Below are positions 1 through 5,880 of a stretch of DNA of 9,922 nt, one piece after another. The notes below the pieces were generated by a model. That model was not told the DNA's origin, made no database searches, and was given only the letters and a program-made list of their open reading frames with translations. Where the stretch lies: assembly GCA_013153375.1 (NCBI GenBank), contig JAADEN010000005.1:1-9922 (forward strand), read 5' to 3'. This DNA comes from Chloroflexota bacterium. GTDB lineage: Bacteria > Chloroflexota > Anaerolineae > Anaerolineales > DRMV01. The position numbers were made by a program, and so were the translations under genes. Numbering within the stretch: position 1 is the stretch's first letter; every line of letters begins with the position of its first letter.

Positions 1-196
1 CGGCCCGCGGCCAGGCCCGGCGCCACGAGCGCCTTCCCCGCAGGCCGCCGAGCACGGGCAGGGCCAGACCCAACACCAGCAGGCCCGCGGCCAGCGCGAG
101 GCCCGGACCGCCCAGCGCGGCCAGACCGGAGGCGATCCCCCACAACCACCCGGCCCCCAGACCGAAGGCGATCCAGCCCCAACGGGAGCGTGACAT
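1..196 (-). CDS. Small membrane protein, N-terminal part (runs off the left edge)
   Basis: This is the first 65 residues of a protein of unknown function. It begins with a short basic start (MSRSRW) and has two hydrophobic stretches, about residues 8-28 and 32-52, rich in Gly, Ala and Leu. A basic segment follows (RGRRSWRR, about 53-60). Two membrane helices with a cytoplasmic positive patch are the likely topology. The start is supported by GGGAGG at 203-208, 6 nt upstream of the ATG. It lies 40 nt after the stop of the beta-CASP nuclease gene on the same strand, so it is probably the last visible member of the operon. The sequence is too short and too low in complexity to assign a family. 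That it is a real gene rests on the ribosome binding site, the open frame and the coding-like hydrophobic pattern. Confidence 0.55.
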   Translation of the reverse strand, partial: MSRSRWGWIAFGLGAGWLWGIASGLAALGGPGLALAAGLLVLGLALPVLGGLRGRRSWRRAWPRA

Positions 197-236
197 GGCT
201 GGCCTCCCTGGAACGCGGCGCGCGCCGGCCCGCAAG

Positions 237-1637
237 TTACAAGTTCACCCGCTCGTGCCGCGCGGGGTAGTGCACCCGCCGCAGGCCGTGCTCCTTGAGC
301 AGGGCCATGAGGGGCTCCGCGCCCTTGGGCTCGCCGTGCACCAGGTAGATGCGGCGCAGCGTGTCCCGGCCCGCGAGCGCGTATTCCAGCAGCAGGTCCT
401 GGCCCGCGTGCGCGGACAGGTCGCCGATGGTGGCCACCTGGGCCCGCACTTCGTACTCCTCGCCGAAGATGCGCACCCGCGGCGCGCGGTCGGCCAGGCG
501 GCGGGCCAGGGTGTGGGGCGCGGCCCAGCCCACGATGAGCACCGTGTTGCGCGGGTCGCCGATGTTGTGCTTCAGGTGGTGCAGGATGCGGCCGGTCTCG
601 GCCATGCCCGACGCGGAGATGATGATCATGGGTTCCCGCAGGTCGTTGAGGGCCTTGGACTCCTCCACCGAGTGGATGTAGCGCACCCGGCCGAAGCCCA
701 GCACTTCCTCCAGGCCGCCCTTGCGCAGCAGGCGGCGGGCCTCCCGGTCGTAGCACTCGGGGTGGGCGCGATAGACCTCGCTGGCGTTGACGGCCAGGGG
801 GCTATCGACGATGATGGGCGCGGCGGGCACTTCGCGCTCGCGCATCATGCGGTGCAGCCAATAGACCAGGGTCTGGGTGCGGCCCACCGCGAACGCGGGC
901 ACGACCACCTTGCCCCCGCGGCCCAGGGTTTGGCCCACCACCTGGCGCAGTTCGTCGCGCGCGTAGCGGGGGTCGCGGTGGGGCTTGTCGCCGTAGGTGC
1001 TCTCCATGAGCAGGTAGGTGGGCCGCTGGGGCAGCACGGGGTCGCGCAGGATGGGCAGATGACGGCGGCCGATGTCGCCCGAGAACCACAGGCGGAAGGG
1101 CTTGCGGCCGGGCTCGTGCACATCCAGCACCACGGCCGCGGAGCCCAGGATGTGGCCGGCCTCGACGAAGCGCGCGGTCACGCCGGGCACCACCTCGAAA
1201 GGCCGCTCGTAGGGCACGGGCGTGAAGTAGTCCGCGACCGCGGCCGCGTCCTCCACGGTGTAGAGGGGCTCGATGGGCGGCTCGCCCCGGCGGGCCCGGC
1301 GCTTGTTCAGGTAGCGCGCGTCGGCCTCGTGGATGTGGCCCGAGTCGAGCAGCATGATGGTCGCCAGGTGCACCGTGGCCGGCGTGGCGTAGATGGGGCC
1401 CGCGTAGCCCCGTTTGACCAGGTTGGGCAGGTTGCCGCTGTGGTCGATGTGCGCGTGGGAGAGGATGACCGCGTTCACGCGCCGCGGGTCGAAGGGGAAG
1501 TTGCGGTTGATGCGGTAGAAGTCCTTGCGGCGGCCTTGATACAGGCCGCATTCCAGCAGGATGCGATGGCCGTTGACTTCCAGCAGATGTTGAGAGCCGG
1601 TCACCGTGCGGGCCGCGCCGTGGAAGGTGATGCGCAT
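237..1637 (-). CDS. Beta-CASP metallo-beta-lactamase RNA nuclease (466 aa)
   Basis: Predicted zinc-dependent nuclease of the metallo-beta-lactamase/beta-CASP family, the group that holds CPSF-73-like and bacterial TTHA0252-like RNA-processing enzymes. The metal site is visible: HAHIDH at residues 61-66, His162 in GHILGSA, and Asp188 in SGDIG. The beta-CASP part follows, with DSPLAVNASEVY at 278-289, ISASGMAETGRILHHL at 340-355, LSAHAGQ at 408-414 (the His expected at motif C) and LVHGE at 432-436. About 465 residues is normal for single-domain bacterial members, and there is no RNase J-type C-terminal extension. The ATG at 1637 is preceded by GGAGG with 5 nt spacing; the open frame continues far upstream only because GC-rich DNA has few stops. 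It follows the lipoprotein gene by 62 nt containing a hairpin. A role in RNA maturation or decay is inferred from family; the substrate is unknown. Confidence 0.93.
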   Translation of the reverse strand: MRITFHGAARTVTGSQHLLEVNGHRILLECGLYQGRRKDFYRINRNFPFDPRRVNAVILSHAHIDHSGNLPNLVKRGYAGPIYATPATVHLATIMLLDSGHIHEADARYLNKRRARRGEPPIEPLYTVEDAAAVADYFTPVPYERPFEVVPGVTARFVEAGHILGSAAVVLDVHEPGRKPFRLWFSGDIGRRHLPILRDPVLPQRPTYLLMESTYGDKPHRDPRYARDELRQVVGQTLGRGGKVVVPAFAVGRTQTLVYWLHRMMREREVPAAPIIVDSPLAVNASEVYRAHPECYDREARRLLRKGGLEEVLGFGRVRYIHSVEESKALNDLREPMIIISASGMAETGRILHHLKHNIGDPRNTVLIVGWAAPHTLARRLADRAPRVRIFGEEYEVRAQVATIGDLSAHAGQDLLLEYALAGRDTLRRIYLVHGEPKGAEPLMALLKEHGLRRVHYPARHERVNL

Positions 1638-1664
1638 GTCGGCCTCCAGAGTTTTTAAACGCTG

Positions 1665-1688
1665 CGCGGCGGGGTGGGCCCCGCCGCG
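1665..1688 (-). terminator. Perfect 10-bp hairpin between lipoprotein and nuclease genes
   Basis: CGCGGCGGGG (1665-1674) and CCCCGCCGCG (1679-1688) form a perfect 10-bp stem with a 4-nt loop. It sits 12 nt after the lipoprotein stop codon and 27 nt before the nuclease start. In the direction of transcription the stem is followed by CAGCGTTTAAAAAC, which has only three U residues in a row, so it is not a canonical intrinsic terminator. It may act as a partial terminator, a pause site or a 3'-end stabiliser that sets the relative level of the downstream nuclease mRNA. Confidence 0.4.
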
Positions 1689-1699
1689 TGGCAAACGAC

Positions 1700-2449
1700 C
1701 TAAGGCAGGAGATTTTGGGCTTCTTGGGCCCGCAGATCCAGCAAATAGGCCAGGTCTTCCAGCGCGACGCTCGCCGCGCCGCCTCCGATGCTTTCCCAAT
1801 CGAGGCCGACATAGGTCAGTTCGACCGCGATGTTCCCGCGCATGAAGAGCACGACCTCGACGCGCAGGGGCAGTTCCAGGGTCGAATCTTTGCCCAGGAT
1901 CACGCCCTTGACGCCCATGTCGCCCACATCCAGGGGGGATATGGTGATCTGGGGCTCGTCGCGGAAGAATTCCGTGGTCAGGCCCTTCAGCAGTTCGCGG
2001 AAGAGGGATTCGTTTTGGATCAGCGGGCGCAGGCCGGCCTGTTCGTCGGGATCGTCCACCCACATGGTGATGCCGTAGATGTATTCCACGGTATCTTCGC
2101 TGGCGAACGCGTACTCGACGGTGGGGACCTGCCCGTAGCCCAGGCCGAGCGCGTTCTCCATGTCGCTGTTGGTGGTATCCACGGTGAAGCCCGCGGGCAG
2201 GTCGGCCTCGGTCAGGACCACCTGCACGATGGGCAGCGGGGTCGGCGTGGGCGTGGGGGTGGCCGTCGGCGTGGCCGTGGGCGTCGGGGAGGGCGTGGGG
2301 GTGAAGGTGGCCGTCGGCGTCGGCGTTGCGGTCGGCGTGGGGGTGGGCGTGGCGAACAAACTCGCCAGAGGCCCTAACGCGCAACTGCATCCCAGGCCGA
2401 CGAACAGCAACAGCAGCGCCAAAAGGGCCGAAACGAAGCGACGGCGCAT
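1700..2449 (-). CDS. Lipoprotein-like secreted protein with Thr-Pro linker, unknown function (249 aa)
   Basis: I do not recognise the family of the folded part. The N-terminus has a basic start (MRRRF), a hydrophobic core (about 6-19) and Cys21 in GLGCSC. This looks like a lipoprotein signal peptide, although the residues before Cys (G-L-G) are not an ideal lipobox. Residues 34-71 are a low-complexity TPTPTPTA-type linker, probably extended and wall- or surface-spanning. Residues 76-249 form a likely globular domain with mixed strand and helix character, acidic overall, and no Cys or obvious catalytic motif. Such TP linkers between a lipid anchor and a sensor or adhesion domain are frequent in Chloroflexota. 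The ATG at 2449 has GGAGG at 2456-2460. The gene is 30 nt downstream of greA and is presumably co-transcribed. Its place among cytoplasmic nucleic-acid genes gives no clear functional hint. Confidence 0.85.
   Translation of the reverse strand: MRRRFVSALLALLLLFVGLGCSCALGPLASLFATPTPTPTATPTPTATFTPTPSPTPTATPTATPTPTPTPLPIVQVVLTEADLPAGFTVDTTNSDMENALGLGYGQVPTVEYAFASEDTVEYIYGITMWVDDPDEQAGLRPLIQNESLFRELLKGLTTEFFRDEPQITISPLDVGDMGVKGVILGKDSTLELPLRVEVVLFMRGNIAVELTYVGLDWESIGGGAASVALEDLAYLLDLRAQEAQNLLP
2237..2350 (-). repeat. Low-complexity Thr-Pro coding repeat with G-rich complementary strand
   Basis: This segment encodes residues 34-71 of the lipoprotein-like protein, a chain of Thr-Pro pairs with occasional Ala, Phe and Ser. 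The ACC/ACG-CCC/CCG codons make the plus strand, which is the transcription template, rich in G runs. It is an imperfect short tandem repeat and could change length by slippage. Confidence 0.8.
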
Positions 2450-2479
2450 GATGCTCCTCCGGGGTGGGGTGGCTCAGGT

Positions 2480-2986
2480 TTACGAATCGTACTCGATGCG
2501 CAGGATCTTGATCTTCAGGCGTCCGGCCGGGGTTTCGACTTCCACCACATCGCCCACCCGTTTGCCCAAGAGGGCTTTGCCCATGGGCGATTCGTTGGAA
2601 ATCATCCCTCGCAGAGGGTCGGCCTCGGTCGCGCCGACGATGTGGTAGGTCTCTTCGTCGTCGTAGCCCTCCTCTTGCACCGTGACGCGCGCGCCCAGTT
2701 CCACCACATCCCGGCGGCCGTTGCTCTCGATGAACACCGCGTGGCGCAAGATGTGCTCCAACTGCTGGATGCGGCCTTCCACGAAACCCTGTTCCTCTTT
2801 GGTGGCGATGTAGTCCGCGTTCTCCGAGAGGTCGCCCATCTGGATGGCGGCCCGCAGCCGGGCCGCGAGTTCGGCGCGCTTCTCGGTCTTCAGATATTCC
2901 AACTCTTCCCGTAATTTGCGCGCGCCCTCGGGCGTGAGGTAATAGACGGGCTTGGGTTTTTGGGCCTGGTGGCGCGATTTGGCCAT
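2480..2986 (-). CDS. greA: Transcription elongation factor GreA (168 aa)
   Basis: GreA rescues backtracked RNA polymerase by inserting its coiled coil into the secondary channel and stimulating cleavage of the transcript 3' end. The N-terminal coiled coil spans about residues 17-85. Its tip carries GDLSENADY at 51-59, with Asp52 and Glu55 matching the two acidic residues that coordinate the catalytic magnesium in the family. The C-terminal FKBP-like domain covers about 90-168 and includes the signature SPMGKALLGKRVGD at 133-146. It is about 10 residues longer than typical GreA because of a basic N-terminal tail (KSRHQAQKPKP). The chosen ATG at 2986 has GGAGG at 2993-2997 with 6 nt spacing; an in-frame ATG 21 nt upstream lacks such a site. 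It lies 39 nt after dgt, and a promoter-like sequence inside dgt (3321-3349) could give it independent expression. Confidence 0.96.
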   Translation of the reverse strand: MAKSRHQAQKPKPVYYLTPEGARKLREELEYLKTEKRAELAARLRAAIQMGDLSENADYIATKEEQGFVEGRIQQLEHILRHAVFIESNGRRDVVELGARVTVQEEGYDDEETYHIVGATEADPLRGMISNESPMGKALLGKRVGDVVEVETPAGRLKIKILRIEYDS

Positions 2987-3025
2987 GACATGCCTCCGAC
3001 GATACAAGATCCTGTGCGGCGCGCG

Positions 3026-4177
3026 TTACGGGCGCACCAAGGGGTCGAAGAGTTTGCGATGCTCTTCGATGGCGAAGCGATCCGTCATGCCTGCGATGTA
3101 GTCGCACACCGCCCGGTGCAGCCCGTACTCCTCGATGCGCACCTGGATGTGGCGCGGCAAGATTTCGGGCCGGTGGGTGTACGCGGCGAACAGATCGCTC
3201 AGGATGCGCTCCGCCTTTTGGGCCATGCGCACCACTCGGGGATGGTTGTAGAGGTTCTTGTAGAGAAAATCCTTCAACTCCCGGTTGCGGCGGCGCATGC
3301 CCTCGCTGTGGGACACCACATTATACGGCAAGCGTTGCAATTCTTCAACCGAGCGCACGCCGCTCTCCCGCAGGCGCTGGTCCGTGGTGTGCACCAGGTC
3401 GGTGACTTCCAGGTTGATGAGGCGGCGCACCAGGCGATGGCGGGTGAGTTCGTCCAGGTGCTCGTCGTGCCAGTCGAGGTGCTGGCGCAGGATCTCCCAG
3501 ATCTCGATGCCGCGCAGCATGCGGGGCGTGATCATGCCCGAACGCAGGCCGTCGTCCAAATCGTGCGCGGTGTAGGCCAACTCGTCGGCCACATTGGCGA
3601 TTTGGGCCTCCAGGTGGGCGCGCAGGTGCGGATTGAAATCGCGCGCGTCGGCCACATCGTATTCGGTCTCGTGCTTGACGATGCCCTCCAGGGTCTCCCA
3701 GGTCAGATTGAGGCCGTGGAAGTCGGGGTAGCGGCGCTCCAGTTCGGTGACGATGCGGAAGGACTGGCGGTTGTGCTCGAAGCCGCCGTGGTCGCGCATC
3801 AAACGATTGAGCACGGCCTCGCCCGAATGCCCAAACGGAGGATGTCCCAGATCATGCGCCAAGATGATGGCCTCGGTGAGGATTTCGTTGGCGCCCAGCG
3901 CGCGGGCCACGGTGCGCCCGATTTGGGCCACCTCCAGGGTGTGCGTCAAGCGGGTGCGATAGTAATCGCCCTCGTAGGTGATGAACACCTGGGTCTTGTA
4001 CTCCAGCCGCCGAAACGCGGAGGTGTGCAAAATGCGGTCCCGATCGCGCTGAAACGCGGTGCGGTATTCGGGCTCGGGCTCGGGGTAGAAGCGGCCTTTG
4101 GAAAAACGGCTCTTGTGCGCGTAAGGTGCCAGGGTCTGGATTTCGATCTCTTCCAGACGCTCACGGGTGTACAGCAT
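3026..4177 (-). CDS. dgt: dGTPase-like HD-domain dNTP triphosphohydrolase (383 aa)
   Basis: Family members hydrolyse dGTP or other dNTPs to the deoxynucleoside and triphosphate, limiting dNTP pools in the cytoplasm. The HD metal site is complete: His79 in RLTHTLEV, His108-Asp109 in AHDLGHPPFGHSGE and Asp198 in NVADELAYTAHD. EHNRQS at 134-139 fits the conserved active-site loop of this family. The N-terminal segment with RDRDRILHTSAFRRLEYKTQ at 45-64 is also characteristic, and a C-terminal helical domain follows. The length fits the short (type 2, about 380 aa) group rather than the roughly 500-residue E. coli Dgt. The ATG at 4177 has AGGAG at 4184-4188. It starts 12 nt after the stop of the PII-like gene, so the two are probably translationally linked. 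True substrate preference and any allosteric nucleotide control cannot be read from the sequence. Confidence 0.94.
   Translation of the reverse strand: MLYTRERLEEIEIQTLAPYAHKSRFSKGRFYPEPEPEYRTAFQRDRDRILHTSAFRRLEYKTQVFITYEGDYYRTRLTHTLEVAQIGRTVARALGANEILTEAIILAHDLGHPPFGHSGEAVLNRLMRDHGGFEHNRQSFRIVTELERRYPDFHGLNLTWETLEGIVKHETEYDVADARDFNPHLRAHLEAQIANVADELAYTAHDLDDGLRSGMITPRMLRGIEIWEILRQHLDWHDEHLDELTRHRLVRRLINLEVTDLVHTTDQRLRESGVRSVEELQRLPYNVVSHSEGMRRRNRELKDFLYKNLYNHPRVVRMAQKAERILSDLFAAYTHRPEILPRHIQVRIEEYGLHRAVCDYIAGMTDRFAIEEHRKLFDPLVRP
3321..3349 (-). promoter_or_regulatory. Putative internal sigma-70-type promoter inside dgt, facing greA
   Basis: On the minus strand TTGAAG (3344-3349) and TATAAT (3321-3326) are separated by exactly 17 nt. 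The -10 is a perfect consensus and the -35 matches TTGACA at four of six bases. The predicted start near 3314 would give a transcript covering the end of dgt and then greA, the lipoprotein and the nuclease, with about 330 nt before the greA start codon. The codons used here (GAA, TTG, CAA, TTG, TAT, AAT) are unusually AT-rich for this operon, which fits selection for a promoter. Confidence 0.5.
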
Positions 4178-4189
4178 GGCCGTCTCCTC

Positions 4190-4456
4190 TCAGGCCTGGA
4201 TGTAGGCTTCGACGGGCAGCACGAACAGCATGCCCCGCCGCGCGCCGGCCTGCTCGGCCTTGGGCAGATGCGCCCGCACCAGGGCCACGGCCTCGTCCAC
4301 CTTGTCGTCCTCCACCGCGGTGAAGAAGACCGAATGCCCGCGGCGCAGGAGCCCGCCGCCCGAGACCAGCCGGGTCACCCGCAGGCCGGCGTCCACCAGC
4401 GCGCGGGTCACCTCCGCGGCTTCCGCGTCTTCCAATACGACCAGAATGAACTTCAT
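4190..4456 (-). CDS. Compact PII-like protein of the cyclic-di-AMP receptor (DUF970/PstA) family (88 aa)
   Basis: A ferredoxin-like PII-type fold is indicated by MKFILVVLEDAEAAEVTRAL at the start, RVTRLVSGGGLLRRG at 26-40, VEDDKVDEAVALVR at 48-61 and the terminal strand MLFVLPVEAY at 76-85. These align by eye with the Bacillus PstA/DarA pattern (VTKLATTGGFLKSGN ... VEDIRVNKAL ... VFVLPVEQF). That protein is a trimer that binds cyclic di-AMP between subunits. This one is about 20 residues shorter, and the missing part lies between the second helix and the last strand, where PstA has its long B-loop. The TTGGF motif reads SGGGL, so ligand binding may differ. The ATG has AGGAG 9 nt upstream. The gene is 70 nt after the DedA-like gene and 12 nt before dgt. 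Family membership is fairly clear; binding of cyclic di-AMP is inference. Confidence 0.83.
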   Translation of the reverse strand: MKFILVVLEDAEAAEVTRALVDAGLRVTRLVSGGGLLRRGHSVFFTAVEDDKVDEAVALVRAHLPKAEQAGARRGMLFVLPVEAYIQA

Positions 4457-4473
4457 GGCTCGTCTCTCCTCAC

Positions 4474-4525
4474 CGCGGCGGGCGGGCCTGGGGGATGCGC
4501 TCCGCTCAGGCCCGGCCGCGCCGCG
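4474..4525 (-). repeat. GC-rich inverted repeat between the DedA-like and PII-like genes
   Basis: Two paired blocks form one long imperfect hairpin: CGCGGCG (4474-4480) with CGCCGCG (4519-4525), and GGGCCTG (4484-4490) with CAGGCCC (4507-4513). The unpaired interior is 16 nt. It starts immediately after the DedA-like stop codon and ends about 18 nt before the PII-like start. No U-tract follows, so it looks more like an attenuating or mRNA-stabilising structure than a full terminator. Confidence 0.45.
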
Positions 4526-4526
4526 T

Positions 4527-5102
4527 TCACATCCGCAGCCAGGCCAGGAACCAGTCGCCCGCGTAGGTCACGGCCAGCATCTTGACCAGTTTGCCCGCGA
4601 AAGTCCACAGCACGAACCGCCGCAGCGGGATGCGGGTGGCCCCGGCCACGATGCCGGCCAGGTCGAACAGGGGCGTGGGCAGCGCGGCGAGCACGAAGAG
4701 CACGCCGTCGCCGTAGCGCTGCATGAGCGCGCGCACGCGGTGATAGGCGCGGTAGTCCTCGACGAAGGCCTGGCCGCTGAAGCCGGCCAGGTAGCCCGAG
4801 AGTTCGCCCACCGTCGCGCCCAGGGCCGCGACCAGCGCGACCCAGAAGGGGTGCAGCACCGCGCCCATGCTGAAGGGCAGCACCAGCCCCGGCGCGGGGA
4901 AGATCACCGTCGCGTTGGAGAGCATGGTGATCAGGAACAGCCCCAGGTAGCCGTAGGTCCGAAAGCGCACCCACCAGTCTTGGAACAAGATGATGGCCAC
5001 GCTGAGGGCCAGCACCAGCGCCAGCGCGAGGATGCGCCAGGTCCGGCGGCGGCGTTCGCCCGCGACCTGGGCGGCTGGAGGCGAAGGCGTTCCCGGGTTC
5101 AT
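4527..5102 (-). CDS. DedA/VTT-domain membrane protein (191 aa)
   Basis: Integral membrane protein of the DedA/VTT superfamily (formerly SNARE-associated Golgi proteins), whose members include lipid scramblases and flippases. An N-terminal helix lies at about 23-41, then re-entrant or helical segments at about 53-70, 76-98 and 133-153, and a final helix at about 163-185. Family-like features are the acidic glycine motif GATVGELSGYLAG at 95-107 with Glu100, the Pro-rich re-entrant loop FPAPGLVLPF at 68-77, and PLFDLAGIVAG at 144-154 with Asp147. The RFVLWTFAGKLVK segment (162-174) resembles the basic C-terminal part of the YqaA/VTT branch. The ATG overlaps the udk stop as ATGA, so translation is probably coupled to udk. 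The transported lipid is unknown, and short VTT proteins are hard to assign to subfamilies. Confidence 0.85.
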   Translation of the reverse strand: MNPGTPSPPAAQVAGERRRRTWRILALALVLALSVAIILFQDWWVRFRTYGYLGLFLITMLSNATVIFPAPGLVLPFSMGAVLHPFWVALVAALGATVGELSGYLAGFSGQAFVEDYRAYHRVRALMQRYGDGVLFVLAALPTPLFDLAGIVAGATRIPLRRFVLWTFAGKLVKMLAVTYAGDWFLAWLRM

Positions 5103-5749
5103 GAGCCGCCGTCCGCGGAGACCAGCGATTGCAGCAAGGCTTGCAGCCGCGCGGTGAGCATGTCCAACGCCACGGTATTGAAGCCGCCCTCGGGGATGAT
5201 GATGTCCGCGTAGCGTTTGGAGGGCTCGACGAACTCCAGATGCATGGGCCGCACCGTGGTCAGGTATTGCCGGATGACCGATTCCACCGTGCGGCCGCGT
5301 TCTTCCACATCGCGCAGCAGGCGGCGGATGAAGCGCAGGTCCGCGTCGGTGTCCACATAGATTTTGATGTCCAACTGGCGTCGCAGTTCGGGCTCCGCGA
5401 GGATGAGGATGCCCTCGACCAGGATGATGGGCCGGGGTTCGACCCGCACCGTCTCCGCGCGGCGCGCGTGGCGGGTGAAGTCGTACACCGGGCGCTCGAT
5501 GACCCGGCCGGCGCGCAGGCCGCGGATGTGTTCCACCAGCAAAGGGGTCTCCAACGAGTCGGGGTGGTCGTAGTTGACCTGGGCCCGCTCTTCGGGGGGC
5601 AGGTGGCTGAAATCGCGATAATACGCGTCGTGGGGCAAGAAAGCCACATGCTCCGGCCCGACGCGTTCCATCAGCGCCTGGGCGACGGTGGTCTTGCCCG
5701 ACCCACTTCCCCCTGCGATGCCGATGACCAAAGGCTGGGTACGCGTCAT
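5099..5749 (-). CDS. udk: Uridine kinase (216 aa)
   Basis: Phosphorylates uridine and cytidine to UMP and CMP with ATP or GTP in cytoplasmic pyrimidine salvage. The P-loop GGSGSGKT is at residues 13-20. DAYYRD at 41-46, NYDHPDS at 59-65 and VYDFTRHAR at 88-96 form the nucleoside-binding part. The strand IILVEGILIL is at 108-117. The lid carries RFIRRLLRDVEERGRT at 139-154, and the C-terminal PSKRYADIIIPEGG at 176-189 is typical of Udk. Length is normal. The reading frame stays open 147 nt further upstream, but the family alignment starts at the ATG at 5749, and that extension would cross the promoter. No ribosome binding site precedes this ATG; instead TATAAT lies 7 nt upstream, pointing to a leaderless mRNA. 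It is the first gene of the minus-strand operon. Confidence 0.96.
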   Translation of the reverse strand: MTRTQPLVIGIAGGSGSGKTTVAQALMERVGPEHVAFLPHDAYYRDFSHLPPEERAQVNYDHPDSLETPLLVEHIRGLRAGRVIERPVYDFTRHARRAETVRVEPRPIILVEGILILAEPELRRQLDIKIYVDTDADLRFIRRLLRDVEERGRTVESVIRQYLTTVRPMHLEFVEPSKRYADIIIPEGGFNTVALDMLTARLQALLQSLVSADGGS

Positions 5750-5756
5750 GGTGAGG

Positions 5757-5762
5757 ATTATA
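5757..5762 (-). promoter_or_regulatory. -10 element (TATAAT) for the udk operon, probably leaderless
   Basis: A perfect TATAAT on the minus strand ends 7 nt before the udk ATG at 5749. Transcription would start at about 5749-5750, at or one base before the start codon. No good -35 is seen at 16-18 nt spacing (the sequence there is CCCCGG) and there is no extended TG, so an activator or a relaxed -35 may be involved. Confidence 0.5.
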
Positions 5763-5773
5763 CCCGAAGCGCG

Positions 5774-5788
5774 GGCCTCCCGGGGGCC
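5774..5788. promoter_or_regulatory. Imperfect dyad over the udk -35 region
   Basis: GGCCTCCCGGGGGCC is symmetric at 12 of 15 positions around its centre and covers the place where the -35 box of the udk promoter should lie. It could be an operator for a dimeric regulator. GC-rich DNA produces such dyads easily, so support is weak. Confidence 0.2.
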
Positions 5789-5817
5789 GGAAGGCGCCAT
5801 TTGGCGGAAAATCAAAT

Positions 5818-5846
5818 TTGCCCCCTCCCTCTTACCTGCGTATAAT
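5818..5846 (+). promoter_or_regulatory. Putative ftsH promoter P1
   Basis: TTGCCC (5818-5823) and TATAAT (5841-5846) are 17 nt apart on the plus strand. The -10 is perfect and the -35 matches four of six consensus bases. The predicted start is near 5853, about 190 nt before the preferred ftsH start. The surrounding DNA is distinctly AT-richer than the genes. Confidence 0.55.
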
Positions 5847-5864
5847 GAGAATTGGCCCGGGCGA

Positions 5865-5873
5865 TGGTATAAT
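5865..5873 (+). promoter_or_regulatory. Putative ftsH promoter P2 (extended -10)
   Basis: TGGTATAAT combines the TGn extended -10 with a perfect TATAAT at 5868-5873. No clear -35 lies 17 nt upstream, as is usual for extended -10 promoters. The predicted start is about 5880, directly before a 6-bp hairpin (5881-5906), so the transcript would begin with a 5'-terminal stem-loop. Confidence 0.5.
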
Positions 5874-5880
5874 ACATATT

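Noticed and set aside
195..1658. Long plus-strand open frame (487 codons) opposite the beta-CASP nuclease
   Set aside because: It is an antisense shadow produced by GC-rich codon bias. The product is rich in Ala, Gly, His, Val and Gln with no recognisable domain, while the opposite strand has a full set of family motifs.
1638..3107. N-terminal extension of the nuclease frame across the lipoprotein and greA genes
   Set aside because: The frame is open by composition only. The extension is low-complexity Arg, His and Pro sequence, and the family start with a ribosome binding site is at 1637.
2960..4585. Plus-strand open frame of 541 codons opposite dgt and the PII-like gene
   Set aside because: It spans two clearly recognisable minus-strand genes and their spacer, and has no motifs or ribosome binding site of its own.
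5837..5880. Minus-strand -10-like sequences in the complements of the ftsH promoters
   Set aside because: They are weak matches created by the near-palindromic nature of TATAAT-rich DNA; the perfect TATAAT at 5757-5762 is better placed for udk.
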